A stretch of DNA of 64,000 nucleotides. It comes from Granulicella sp. L56 (GTDB lineage Bacteria; Acidobacteriota; Terriglobia; Terriglobales; Acidobacteriaceae). The position numbers and the translations under genes were made by a program. The DNA lies in contig NZ_LMUS01000003.1 in the NCBI RefSeq assembly GCF_009765835.1, positions 1 to 64,000 of the forward strand, written 5' to 3'. Shown here piece after piece: positions 40,125-48,017 of this stretch (position 1 is the stretch's first letter; each line of letters starts with the position of its first letter). The notes beneath the pieces are model-generated. The model was not told the origin of the DNA and ran no database searches. It saw only the letters and a program-made list of their open reading frames with translations.

Positions 40125-41651
40125 ATGATTACTTCCCCGATTCCTGAAGCTCTCACCTTTGACGATGTTCTCCTCGTTCCGGCCTATAGCGACATCATCC
40201 CCACCCAGGTAAGCACCCAGACGCAACTGACCAGGAACATCGTTCTGAATACGCCGCTGGTCTCTGCGGCGATGGATACGGTGACCGAGTCGCGTCTGGC
40301 GATTGCCATGGCGCAGCAGGGAGGGCTGGGGGTCGTCCACCGCAATCTCAGCATCGAGCAACAGGCAGGAGAGATCGACAAGGTCAAGCGGTCGGAGAGC
40401 GGGATGATCGTCGATCCGGTGACCATCGACCCGGAGCAGACGATTGCGGCAGCGCTCGATGTGATGCGGCGGTACAAGATCTCAGGCGTGCCGGTGACCA
40501 AGAACAAGAAGCTGGTCGGCATTCTTACCAACCGCGACCTGCGGTTTGTCTCGCGCACCGATCTGACCATCGATTCGGTGATGACCAAGAAGAACCTGAT
40601 TACGGTTCCGGTGGGGACAACGCTGGAGCAGGCGGAGCAGATCCTGCATGAGCACCGCGTAGAGAAGCTGCTGGTCGTCAACGACGACTTTGAGCTGAAG
40701 GGCCTGATCACGGTCAAGGACATTCAAAAGAAGCTGAAGTATCCCAACGCGTCGAAGGACAGCCAGGGCAGGTTGCGGGTGGCGGGCGCGATTGGAGCGA
40801 CGGGAGACTTTCTGGAGCGCGCGGCGGAGCTGGTAAAGGCACGAGTGGACGCTCTGGCGATTGACTCCGCACATGGGCACTCTTCGCGTGTTCTCGAAGC
40901 GGTTGCCGCGGTCAAGAAACACTTCCCTGACGTCGATCTGATGGCGGGCAATATCGCGACCTACGAGGGTGCGATGGCGCTCATTAATGCTGGGGCGGAC
41001 GCAATCAAGGTTGGGATTGGACCGGGCTCGATCTGCACGACACGCATGGTGACGGGCGCGGGAATGCCGCAGATTACGGCCATCTCGGAGGCATATCGCG
41101 CGGCCAGCCAGCATGGGATTCCGGTGATTGCCGATGGCGGCATCAAGTACTCGGGCGACGTGGCCAAGGCGATTGCCGCCGGAGCAAGCGTGGTGATGAT
41201 CGGGTCGCTGTTTGCTGGGGTGGATGAAAGCCCGGGCGAGACGATTCTGTACCAGGGCCGGTCGTTCAAGGCGTATCGCGGAATGGGTTCGCTGTCGGCG
41301 ATGTCGCAGGGCTCGGGCGAGCGATACTTCCAGGGCAAGGAAGACATCGACGAGGCGGCGAGCACGGAGAAGCCTGATCTGACGGCGCGTGAGGGATCTT
41401 CCTCGAACCGGTTAGGCAAGTTCGTACCCGAAGGGATTGAAGGCCGGGTGCCTCATCGCGGGCCGCTGGAGGCGATGGTCTATCAGTTAGTGGGTGGATT
41501 GCGGTCGGGCATGGGATATCTGGGATGCGGGACGATTGCAGACTTGCAGACGAATTCCCGGTTTATCCGAATCTCCAACGCCGGGCTGCGCGAGAGCCAT
41601 GTGCACGACGTGATCATCACGCGGGAAGCTCCGAATTATCACGTCGAGTAG
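40125..41651 (+). CDS. guaB: Inosine-5'-monophosphate dehydrogenase
   Basis: Oxidises IMP to XMP, the rate-limiting step to GMP, in the cytoplasm. The 508-residue protein begins with [23 protein letters not shown] two-CBS Bateman domain lies at about 95-215 ([55 protein letters not shown]). The barrel carries the NAD region DSAHGHS, the catalytic cysteine loop [38 protein letters not shown] and the flap [10 protein letters not shown]. All motifs are intact. The upstream in-frame ATG at 40071 would add 18 non-family residues. Confidence 0.95.
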   Translation: MITSPIPEALTFDDVLLVPAYSDIIPTQVSTQTQLTRNIVLNTPLVSAAMDTVTESRLAIAMAQQGGLGVVHRNLSIEQQAGEIDKVKRSESGMIVDPVTIDPEQTIAAALDVMRRYKISGVPVTKNKKLVGILTNRDLRFVSRTDLTIDSVMTKKNLITVPVGTTLEQAEQILHEHRVEKLLVVNDDFELKGLITVKDIQKKLKYPNASKDSQGRLRVAGAIGATGDFLERAAELVKARVDALAIDSAHGHSSRVLEAVAAVKKHFPDVDLMAGNIATYEGAMALINAGADAIKVGIGPGSICTTRMVTGAGMPQITAISEAYRAASQHGIPVIADGGIKYSGDVAKAIAAGASVVMIGSLFAGVDESPGETILYQGRSFKAYRGMGSLSAMSQGSGERYFQGKEDIDEAASTEKPDLTAREGSSSNRLGKFVPEGIEGRVPHRGPLEAMVYQLVGGLRSGMGYLGCGTIADLQTNSRFIRISNAGLRESHVHDVIITREAPNYHVE

Positions 41652-41995
41652 GGGAAGACCAACGATGAGCGCCAAGGATTAGCAGCCGACTGACGATTTG
41701 GTGAGGATTTATTCGGGTTCGGCTGGCCACTGTTGCGCTCCGTGAAGGACCCGCAGGATGCGAATCGTGAACCGGCGATACGGTAGACGATGATATAAGG
41801 AGTGCGGTTGACGACAAGTTCCCTTGTGCCTTCGACTCGGCCAGGACGGCCACTTTCAGGAAACCGGATCAGTCTGGCGGCTTGTACGCCGATCCGTTCG
41901 TCGATGGAGACGGCTGCACGCGGGTTGTCAGTTTCGATGTAATCGAATATCAGGTCTCGATCTCTTTGGGCAAAGACCGTCCACTCCAACCTCAA
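41639..41995 (-). CDS. RelE/ParE-type toxin with frameshifted C-terminus
   Basis: Type II toxin-like protein of 118 residues, probably damaged. [65 protein letters not shown] is a typical ParE family run. The expected ending, [17 protein letters not shown], is present in the next frame (ending with TAA at 41711-41709). The actual frame instead gives [14 protein letters not shown] and continues to 41639, overlapping the guaB 3' end. A 1-nt deletion near 41777 explains this. The start overlaps the antitoxin stop by 4 nt. Activity of the altered protein is doubtful. Confidence 0.7.
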   Translation of the reverse strand: MRLEWTVFAQRDRDLIFDYIETDNPRAAVSIDERIGVQAARLIRFPESGRPGRVEGTRELVVNRTPYIIVYRIAGSRFASCGSFTERNSGQPNPNKSSPNRQSAANPWRSSLVFPYST

Positions 41996-42300
41996 GCTTT
42001 GACCTTCTCAGCTTTGCGGAGCGCCGCAGACCGTCGCCGTGCAAAGTGCGCTTCCACCTTATCGTGAGAGATGCCTGGCTTGCGGTCATCCAGGGCCTCC
42101 CGCACCCGGGCGCGAAACCAAGCGTCATGCTCAGAAGTGTTGTCGGTCAAAGAGAACGGAACCTCTCCTTCATTCGCGGTTCGGGTCAGGACGATACGCA
42201 CCACGTCGGAGACGGTAAGGCCGATGTCCGACAGAACTGCCGTGGCCCGTTCTTTTATACCGGCATCGATCCGGGTTTGTACAAGCGCGTTTGCCGCCAT
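41992..42300 (-). CDS. RelB/DinJ-type antitoxin
   Basis: Antitoxin of 102 residues. The amino half (ALVQTRIDAGIKERATAVLSDIGLTVSDVVRIVLTRTANEGEVPF) is the RelB/DinJ ribbon-helix-helix pattern that binds DNA and represses its operon. The C-terminal part (ALDDRKPGISHDKVEAHFARRRSAALRKAEK) is basic and helical, where toxin binding takes place in the family. It precedes the toxin with an ATGA-type 4-nt overlap. ATG at 42300 follows GAGGTG at 6 nt; a GTG at 42306 is less likely. The toxin partner appears frameshifted, so this may be a remnant or an antitoxin kept alone. Confidence 0.8.
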   Translation of the reverse strand: MAANALVQTRIDAGIKERATAVLSDIGLTVSDVVRIVLTRTANEGEVPFSLTDNTSEHDAWFRARVREALDDRKPGISHDKVEAHFARRRSAALRKAEKVKA

Positions 42301-42467
42301 GATCACACCTCAACCTAATACGATATTAGAACATCTTGCAATTCAATTGAATTACAAGATAGAAGATAAGTCGCTTGTAATGCGTACTGAAAGGAATTCA
42401 TGGAACGAGGGCAAGGCCTGACGCGTCCAATGGATATGGCCACGGATCGAGGGCGGGAGCTTATTTT

Positions 42468-42974
42468 ATGAGAGATTTGCAGAGTTCGCGGGTGGGTACT
42501 ACCGGACCGACGCTGCCGATGGCATGGCTGCCGGCGATCTTTGGGCTGGTGGTGATTTCGGTAGAATCGACGACCCTGATGCGCGGCGCCAATACTGGCC
42601 GATGGCTGATGGACCTGTGCGAATCGGTCTGAGGCTACTCCGATGGCTCGACCGTTGCGACGGCAAACCTCGTGCTGCGGAAGGTAGGGCACTTTACCGG
42701 GTATGGGACGCTGGGCCTGCTGTTTCGCAGGGGATGGCTTGCCAGCCTGCGGCGTCGATGGAAGGGGACACGAGGCGGTCTGCGCGCGGCGGCGATGGCG
42801 CTGGCGGTGCTAAGCACGTTTCTTGTGGCCAGCATGGATGAGTGGCATCAAGCATTCCTGGCCGGGCGGGTAAGCAGCCGGTATGACGTGCTGCTCGATA
42901 CGACGGGGGCGATCTTGTTCAATCTGGCGATGCTGAAGTTTCTGGCGTGGCGGCGAAGTCGCATGGTTGGGTAA
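42468..42974 (+). pseudogene. VanZ-like membrane protein gene with internal TGA
   Basis: From the ATG at 42468 the frame gives MRDLQSSRVG, then a hydrophobic segment (WLPAIFGLVVISVES), a TGA at 42630-42632 and, in the same frame, LVLRKVGHFTGYGTLGLLFRRGW, AMALAVLSTFLVASMDEWHQAFLAGRVSSRYDVLLDTTGAILFN. The second part is the VanZ-like domain, with the GHFxGYG and DExxQ patterns intact. VanZ proteins normally start with a transmembrane segment like the one before the TGA, so a nonsense mutation (perhaps TGG to TGA) is the simplest reading. Translation restart at 42672 (100 residues) is possible. Confidence 0.7.
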
Positions 42975-42975
42975 T

Positions 42976-43950
42976 TCAGGCCTTGGCCAGAACCATGGCA
43001 TCAAAACGATGGCGGGTGAGGAAGCCGAGGTCTTCGTAGAGCCGGACGGCTTGATGGTTGGCTTCGGTGACGGTCAGGGTGATGGCCTTGAATCTGGATT
43101 GGGCCAACTGGGCCATGCAGTGTTGCAGAAGCGCTCTGCCGAGATGTTGGCCGCGCCAGCCTCGTGCGATGCAGAGCTGGGTGATGTGGGCGACATCGTC
43201 GGCTACGCGAGAACAGAGAACCATGCCGATGAGAGCTCCAGTGCGATTGTCGCGGAGTATCCACGAGCTGGTGGCGTCGAAGATGCCGCAACCGGGAAAG
43301 CGCACGATGTTATGCAGAAAACGGAGCGAGCCGTGGAGCGAACAGTACTGGTCGTTGATACGGGCGTCGATGTGGCCGGTATAAGCCTCGTGGATAAGCT
43401 CGGCAGCGGCTTGGTAGTGGTCGGGTGACCAGCGGTAGATCTGGACGTCCTGCGGGAGGTTGAGCGGAGGGCTGGCTGCGGTGGGAGCAGACGGCTCGAA
43501 GTTGTACTCCATGAAGAGACGCGGGTAGAGAGAGAAGCCTGCCTCGCGAAAGCTCTGGTCGACAGAGCCAGCCTCGTAGAGGAGGAGTTGCGACTCGACG
43601 CGGTTGATGCCGGGAGAGTGCAGCAGCAGGTCGAGGAGATGCTGCAGAAGGGTGTGGGTGATGTGGAGCGCCTGCTGCTGATCTGCGGCCACGGCGTACG
43701 CATCGCCGACTACGGCTTTGTTGCCCTCGTAGACGCAGAAGGTGAACCCGCAGACGCGCCCCCGGTCAAGTGCGACGAAGCCGGGGAGGATGCGGGAGTC
43801 GAGATATTGCAGGAGGAGTTCAGTCGACCCGCGGTAGTTCCAGCGGAGACGCTGCTGCCAGACTTCTGCCTCAGACTCAAGCAATGGCCGGAGCTGGCGC
43901 GCGGAAAAGTGCCGCAGGTCGAGGATCTCGAGTTGGGTGGCGACAGGCAT
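42976..43950 (-). CDS. Protein with two GNAT acetyltransferase domains
   Basis: A 324-residue cytoplasmic protein. The first half is a divergent GNAT-like fold (LPGFVALDRGRVCGFTFCVYEGNKAVVGDAYAV, RVESQLLLYEAG). The second half (about 170-322) is a standard N-acetyltransferase domain with GMVLCSRVADDVAHITQLCIARGWRGQHLGRALLQHCMAQL, where RGQHLGRAL is the acetyl-CoA loop, and AITLTVTEANHQAVRLYEDLGF. The substrate is unknown. Its stop is 1 nt from the convergent vanZ remnant. Such double-GNAT proteins often arise by duplication with loss of activity in one half. Confidence 0.82.
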   Translation of the reverse strand: MPVATQLEILDLRHFSARQLRPLLESEAEVWQQRLRWNYRGSTELLLQYLDSRILPGFVALDRGRVCGFTFCVYEGNKAVVGDAYAVAADQQQALHITHTLLQHLLDLLLHSPGINRVESQLLLYEAGSVDQSFREAGFSLYPRLFMEYNFEPSAPTAASPPLNLPQDVQIYRWSPDHYQAAAELIHEAYTGHIDARINDQYCSLHGSLRFLHNIVRFPGCGIFDATSSWILRDNRTGALIGMVLCSRVADDVAHITQLCIARGWRGQHLGRALLQHCMAQLAQSRFKAITLTVTEANHQAVRLYEDLGFLTRHRFDAMVLAKA

Positions 43951-44054
43951 TTAAGCTTTTGTCGAGCTTATAGGAATTTCGCGAGGGTGGGGAGTGCCGG
44001 GGGTGTTCGACTTGGCTTACCACCGATCTGCACCGATTAGAAAAACAGGCAACG

Positions 44055-44115
44055 GCGAAATACAGGGGTCTCTCCACTGCGGCGGCAAAAGCGCCGCCTC
44101 CGGTCGAGATGACGT
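44055..44115 (-). repeat. TCATCTCGACCGAAG-type dispersed repeat, copy 3 (inverted)
   Basis: GCGAAATACAGGGGTCTCTCC at the left and GGTCGAGATGACGTG at the right, the reverse of copies 1 and 2. The middle holds a hairpin, GGCGGC-AAAAGC-GCCGCC, as in copy 1 though with different bases. Confidence 0.8.
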
Positions 44116-44155
44116 GTTTTAGGCGTGTCCTTAGAGGGAACGGCGAAGCAACAAC

Positions 44156-45982
44156 TTACTGGCGGGCATAAACCTTGTAGACTTCGAGGCCCTGGGTGTC
44201 GTAGAGGAAGAGCGGCTTATAGATGCGGTCGGCGAGGCATTGGTTCAGCTCTGCCATGTCCTTGGTGGGAATCACGAGGACATGTTCTTCGGCGGGGACG
44301 CTGGCGGGGCAGTCTTCAGCGTCGTAGTGAACCGTGGGGGTATTGCGGTAGAAGGCGAGGCCGTAATCGAGGTCGCGGCGCACCTCGTAGACGGCCAGGG
44401 TTTCCTCGTTGGGGGCAAGACGTTGGATCTCGCGAGCCAGAGGCCGGGCAGAGTAGTTGAGGTCGAGGTCTTTGCCGTGGAAGCCGAGAAGGAAGACCAG
44501 CGCGACGACGATGGGGATGAAGGTCGCATTGACGAGCTGCGGCACTCCCCAGCGGCGGATGATGAGGAAGACAGCCGCGCCGATGACGAGCGCGGAGCCT
44601 CCGGCGATCAGGAGCCACTGCGCGGAGGGAACGAGGGTCTCGTACTTCATGTGCTGGGGAGCGAGAATGAGGACGAAGACGAGGATGGCGCAGACGGCGG
44701 CGTGCGACCAGACGAGCCAGTTGGGCAATCCGTCGCGGCGGTTGCGGTGAAGATAGTCGGCCGTGAGGATGGTGAGCGGTGGAATAGAGGGAAGAATATA
44801 GCCGGGGAGTTTGGAGCCGGAGAAGGAGAAGAAGACGATGGGAAAGAGCGCCCAGAGGACAAGGAACTCTGGGAAGGCATCGCCGGCGCGGGAGTGGCCC
44901 AGATAGCGCTGGGGGTTATGGCGGACCTTCCACTCCGCGATGGAGACGTCAATGGAGTCGACCAGGGCGCGGAGGGAGAGGATGGTCCAGGGCATGAGGC
45001 CAAGGATCAGAACAGCGAAATAGAACCAGAAGGGCTGGTGGTGCTGGTAGCGGTTGGTGGCGAAGCGTTCGAGATTATGTTCGAGGAAGAAGAGACGGTA
45101 GAAGGTCGGGTTCTTCCACTGAACAGCGATGTACCAGGGCAACACCATCACGATGTAGAGAAGGATGCCGGGCCACCAGATGGTACGGCGGAGCAGCGAC
45201 CACTCACGGCGGAGTCCGGCGAAGAGAAGGATGATGACCAGCGCGAGGAAGGGCGCTACCGGGCCTTTGGCCAGCGTGGCCGCGGCACCGAAGAAGTAGA
45301 GGTCGAAGAGCCAGAATTTTTTGCCGGTCTCGTACCAGGCGTACCAGCCAAGCATCCCGATACAAAAGGGCGCGGCTAACTGCATGTCGGTGGACGCGCC
45401 TCGGGCGAAGGCGAAGACGGCGAGGCTGGAGGCGGTGATGAGCGCGGCGTTGAGGTGGCCTCCAGGACGGAATCGCCGCATGTGGAGGAAGATCAGAAAG
45501 AAGAGAGCAAAGGCTCCGGAGGACGACGGCAGCCGGGCGGACCAGTCTGAGACGCCGAACTCGCGGAAGAAGCTCATGGCGCGCCAATAGTAGAGCGCGG
45601 GTTTCTCAAGCCAGGGCTTGCCATAGAGGATCGGCGTGATGGTCCCGCCGATGAGGCAGTGGAAGGAGTCGTCGATGGCCTTGGGGGTAAGGCTATGGGG
45701 AACCATCTCTGCGTGGAGCTGGGTGCAGACCTCGTTATGTTGCGCGAGCATCTCGCGGGCGATCTGGGCGTAGCGCGGCTCGTCTGCGCCGACGAGGCCG
45801 AGCTGGTCGCCACCGATGAGGGGAACCAGACCGTAGAGCAGCAGGAAACCCGTCACAACACAGAGGACGAGGAACTCGTGCGGCGACTCGGCGGCGAACC
45901 CCTTCCAGATGCCATGCAGCCAGGCGATGGGTGTGCGTTCTTTCCATGCGCCGGGTGCGGCGGATTTTTGCAGATCACTCAT
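44156..45982 (-). CDS. GT39-family (ArnT-like) membrane glycosyltransferase
   Basis: Polytopic inner-membrane glycosyltransferase of 608 residues, using a lipid-phosphate-linked sugar. After a short amino end come about 10 hydrophobic segments. The first periplasmic loop has the acidic motif VGADEPRYAQIAREML, the catalytic-type DE of ArnT/GT39 proteins. KPWLEKPALYYWRAMSFFREFGVSDWSARLPSS follows, a family hallmark. A soluble C-terminal domain ends in YKVYARQ. The ATG at 45982 is used; a TTG at 46003 lies 2 nt after the nrnA stop. Acceptor unknown (lipid A or protein). Downstream of rbfA-nrnA, likely co-transcribed. Confidence 0.88.
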   Translation of the reverse strand: MSDLQKSAAPGAWKERTPIAWLHGIWKGFAAESPHEFLVLCVVTGFLLLYGLVPLIGGDQLGLVGADEPRYAQIAREMLAQHNEVCTQLHAEMVPHSLTPKAIDDSFHCLIGGTITPILYGKPWLEKPALYYWRAMSFFREFGVSDWSARLPSSSGAFALFFLIFLHMRRFRPGGHLNAALITASSLAVFAFARGASTDMQLAAPFCIGMLGWYAWYETGKKFWLFDLYFFGAAATLAKGPVAPFLALVIILLFAGLRREWSLLRRTIWWPGILLYIVMVLPWYIAVQWKNPTFYRLFFLEHNLERFATNRYQHHQPFWFYFAVLILGLMPWTILSLRALVDSIDVSIAEWKVRHNPQRYLGHSRAGDAFPEFLVLWALFPIVFFSFSGSKLPGYILPSIPPLTILTADYLHRNRRDGLPNWLVWSHAAVCAILVFVLILAPQHMKYETLVPSAQWLLIAGGSALVIGAAVFLIIRRWGVPQLVNATFIPIVVALVFLLGFHGKDLDLNYSARPLAREIQRLAPNEETLAVYEVRRDLDYGLAFYRNTPTVHYDAEDCPASVPAEEHVLVIPTKDMAELNQCLADRIYKPLFLYDTQGLEVYKVYARQ

Positions 45983-46005
45983 TGGGTCAGGTGAAGGAGA
46001 CAAGG

Positions 46006-47010
46006 CTAGCAGAGTCCGGTGCGAAGTTGTGTGAGGATGCGTTCAGTCGCCACATCGAGCGGGCCTTGAATGGTACATCCGCTGGCGCTGCGGTGACCGC
46101 CGCCGCCGAAGGACTCCGCGATACGGGCGACATCGACCTTGCCTTTGCTGCGAATGCTCAGGCGGAACTCGTTGATGTCGGGAAGCTCGCGGAGGAAGAC
46201 GGCGGACTCGATACCGGCGATGCTGATGAGATAGTTGACGACGCCTTCGCAGTCCTCGGCATCGGCTCCAGTGAGCATCATGTCGTTACTGGTGACCCAG
46301 GACCACGCGACCGTGCCTTCGCAGTGAAGATTGGAGAGGGCTGCGCCGAGGAGCCGGATTTTGCTGATCGAGTTAGAGAAGTAAACGTCTCGAGCGATCT
46401 TTGCGGGATTTGCCCCACGGACAGCAAGGTCGTGGGCGACGGCAAAGGTCTCCGCGTTGGTGCTGGCGTAAGTAAAACCACCGGTATCAGACAGGATCGC
46501 GGTGTAAAGACAGGTAGCCATACTGGGCGTGATCTCGACCCCGGCGGCAATCGCGATGCGGTAGACCATCGCGCCGACGGCGCAGGCATGCTCGTCGATC
46601 CAGTTGACGGCGGCGAAGCGGCGTCCGCTGGCGTGGTGGTCGATGTTGATGAGGGGACGGTCTTCGTCGAGGCCAAGCAGGCCGGTGCGGGCAATGCCGT
46701 CGCACTCCAGCAGGATAGCTGGAACGCTATGGTCGGCGATGTCCGCAGCGGAGGGAGTGTGGTGGATGCGGCCAACGTTGGGCATCGTTCGATAGATGAC
46801 AGGCACGGGGTCGGCAAAGACGACGTCGGTCTGAAGACCCATCTGGTCGAGGATCTCGGCCAATGCGAGCACCGAGCCGAGGGCATCGCCATCGGGACGG
46901 GAGTGCGAGGTCAGGATGAAACGTGGACTGGCGCGAAAAGCTTCGAGGAGCGCTTCAATCTGAGCTTCATGCGTCAATTCGCCGATCGGTTCATGCGTCA
47001 TATGCGTCAT
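46006..47010 (-). CDS. nrnA: DHH-family phosphoesterase (NrnA-like)
   Basis: Bifunctional oligoribonuclease / pAp phosphatase type enzyme of 334 residues, degrading short RNA or cyclic-dinucleotide linear products. It has the DHH domain with FILTSHSRPDGDALGSVLAL (metal-binding HxRPDGDAxGS), ILLECDG, PLINIDHHASG (the DHH motif), AVGAMVYRI and LYTAILSDTGGF. The DHHA1 domain ends in RSKGKVDVARIAESFGGGGHRSASGC. All metal ligands are visible. It overlaps the rbfA stop by 4 nt, a pairing common in bacteria. Confidence 0.92.
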   Translation of the reverse strand: MTHMTHEPIGELTHEAQIEALLEAFRASPRFILTSHSRPDGDALGSVLALAEILDQMGLQTDVVFADPVPVIYRTMPNVGRIHHTPSAADIADHSVPAILLECDGIARTGLLGLDEDRPLINIDHHASGRRFAAVNWIDEHACAVGAMVYRIAIAAGVEITPSMATCLYTAILSDTGGFTYASTNAETFAVAHDLAVRGANPAKIARDVYFSNSISKIRLLGAALSNLHCEGTVAWSWVTSNDMMLTGADAEDCEGVVNYLISIAGIESAVFLRELPDINEFRLSIRSKGKVDVARIAESFGGGGHRSASGCTIQGPLDVATERILTQLRTGLC

Positions 47011-47393
47011 GGTTGAGATGGGGCCGCCTTCTTTTCGCGTTTGCGCATACGGGCCAGAAGCTCATCCATGCGGCCAGTCATCTTTTTGGAGCGGTCGATG
47101 GCGAAGCTGAGCTCGGGAACATGGCGGACACCCATGCGGTCGCGGAGCTGTGTGCGGATGTAGGCGCGGGCCGTGGTGAGCGCTTCAAGGGTGGAGTCTT
47201 CCTCCTGCTCGTTGCCGTGGACCGCGATGAAGACGCGCGCGGATTTGCCGCCAGGGGCGAGGACAACGTCGGTGACGTAGCTGGGTGCGATACGGGGGTC
47301 AGAGAGTTCACCTTCCAGCATGGCGCCGATCTCTTCGGAGAAGGTGTTGGCTACTCGGTTGCGGTGGTACGTTCTGGCTCGTTGCTCGGGCAT
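47007..47393 (-). CDS. rbfA: 30S ribosome-binding factor A
   Basis: Late 30S assembly and cold-adaptation factor of 128 residues. It has RTYHRNRVANTFSEEIGAMLEGELSDPRIAPSYVTDVVLAPGGKSARVFIAVHGNEQEEDSTLEALTTARAYIRTQLRDRMGVRHVPELSFAID, which matches the RbfA KH-type fold across its length. The tail is basic. It overlaps nrnA by 4 nt, and DUF503 lies 85 nt upstream. In many genomes the order is infB-DUF503-rbfA-nrnA; here infB is elsewhere. Confidence 0.93.
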   Translation of the reverse strand: MPEQRARTYHRNRVANTFSEEIGAMLEGELSDPRIAPSYVTDVVLAPGGKSARVFIAVHGNEQEEDSTLEALTTARAYIRTQLRDRMGVRHVPELSFAIDRSKKMTGRMDELLARMRKREKKAAPSQP

Positions 47394-47478
47394 ATATTTC
47401 TACGGGGGTGAACGGTTGAGGATATCAAAGTTCAAGCGTTTGACCTAGCCCCTTCTCGATAAAGAGGGGAACGGGCGG

Positions 47479-47775
47479 TTATTCGGGCAGAATTTCGGCA
47501 TAGGAATCCACGATTTCAGCGCCCAGGCCTGTGGCCAGACGCAGCACTGCGGCGTCGATGAGCTGAATCTGCCCAGTAAGATACTGGGTCGAGGAGGAGA
47601 TGGACGCGACGCCGAGGGTTGCACGGTTCCAGACGATTCCATCGTCGAGCTCGGCAATGGAGAGATTGAAGCCGTGGCGAAGCTTATCCTTGATGGAGCG
47701 GACGACCTGGCGGCGGTCCTTGAGAGACTGCGCGTGGGGAATCTCCAGTTCGATGGTCAGTCTCGCTATTGGCAT
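47479..47775 (-). CDS. DUF503 domain protein
   Basis: A 98-residue protein of DUF503 (YlxP-like), a small basic family normally encoded next to rbfA. Visible: MPIARLTIELEIPHAQSLKDRRQVVRSIKDKLRHGFNLSIAELDD, NRATLGVASISSSTQYL, and the end VDSYAEIL. YlxP-type proteins are implicated in ribosome assembly (family knowledge, weak). ATG at 47775 is chosen because the family starts with MPIA; the frame is open to 47883 but the added residues are not family-like. Confidence 0.85.
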   Translation of the reverse strand: MPIARLTIELEIPHAQSLKDRRQVVRSIKDKLRHGFNLSIAELDDGIVWNRATLGVASISSSTQYLTGQIQLIDAAVLRLATGLGAEIVDSYAEILPE

Positions 47776-47910
47776 TATTCCGGGGCCCCACTCTTCTACG
47801 ACATAGCGAGAAGACGAGGATTGAACCGCTGGCTTTATTGTAGAAGTGTGAGCGAAATAAATCCTGCGCGAGGGGGCACCCAAGAGCTCATAAGTGGAGA
47901 AAAAACTAAA

Positions 47911-47956
47911 GTAACTTTAATTTCGGCAAATGATAGTTACTCTCGTAAGCTTACGA
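47911..47956 (+). promoter_or_regulatory. Possible operator region before the diguanylate cyclase gene
   Basis: In the AT-rich gap between DUF503 and the GGDEF gene there is a perfect 14-bp palindrome TCGTAAGCTTACGA (47943-47956). An inverted pair GTAACT (47911-47916) / AGTTAC (47935-47940) lies just upstream. They may bind a regulator of either divergent gene; no -35/-10 is clear enough to call. Confidence 0.35.
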
Positions 47957-48017
47957 AAAAGCTTGTGCATCAGCGTTGCCGTGGCAGATATCCTTACTGT
48001 TGACCTTACGGTGACAG

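Noticed and set aside
42315-42692. 125-codon minus-strand open frame before the vanZ remnant
   Set aside because: Antisense to the start of vanZ, with Arg/His/Ser-rich composition and no ribosome site.
44240-45379. 379-codon plus-strand open frame opposite the GT39 gene
   Set aside because: Glu/Asp/Gly-rich antisense translation.
47868-47882. GGGGGCACCC near DUF503 as a truncated repeat copy
   Set aside because: Only the head is present, with no stem; cannot be told from chance.
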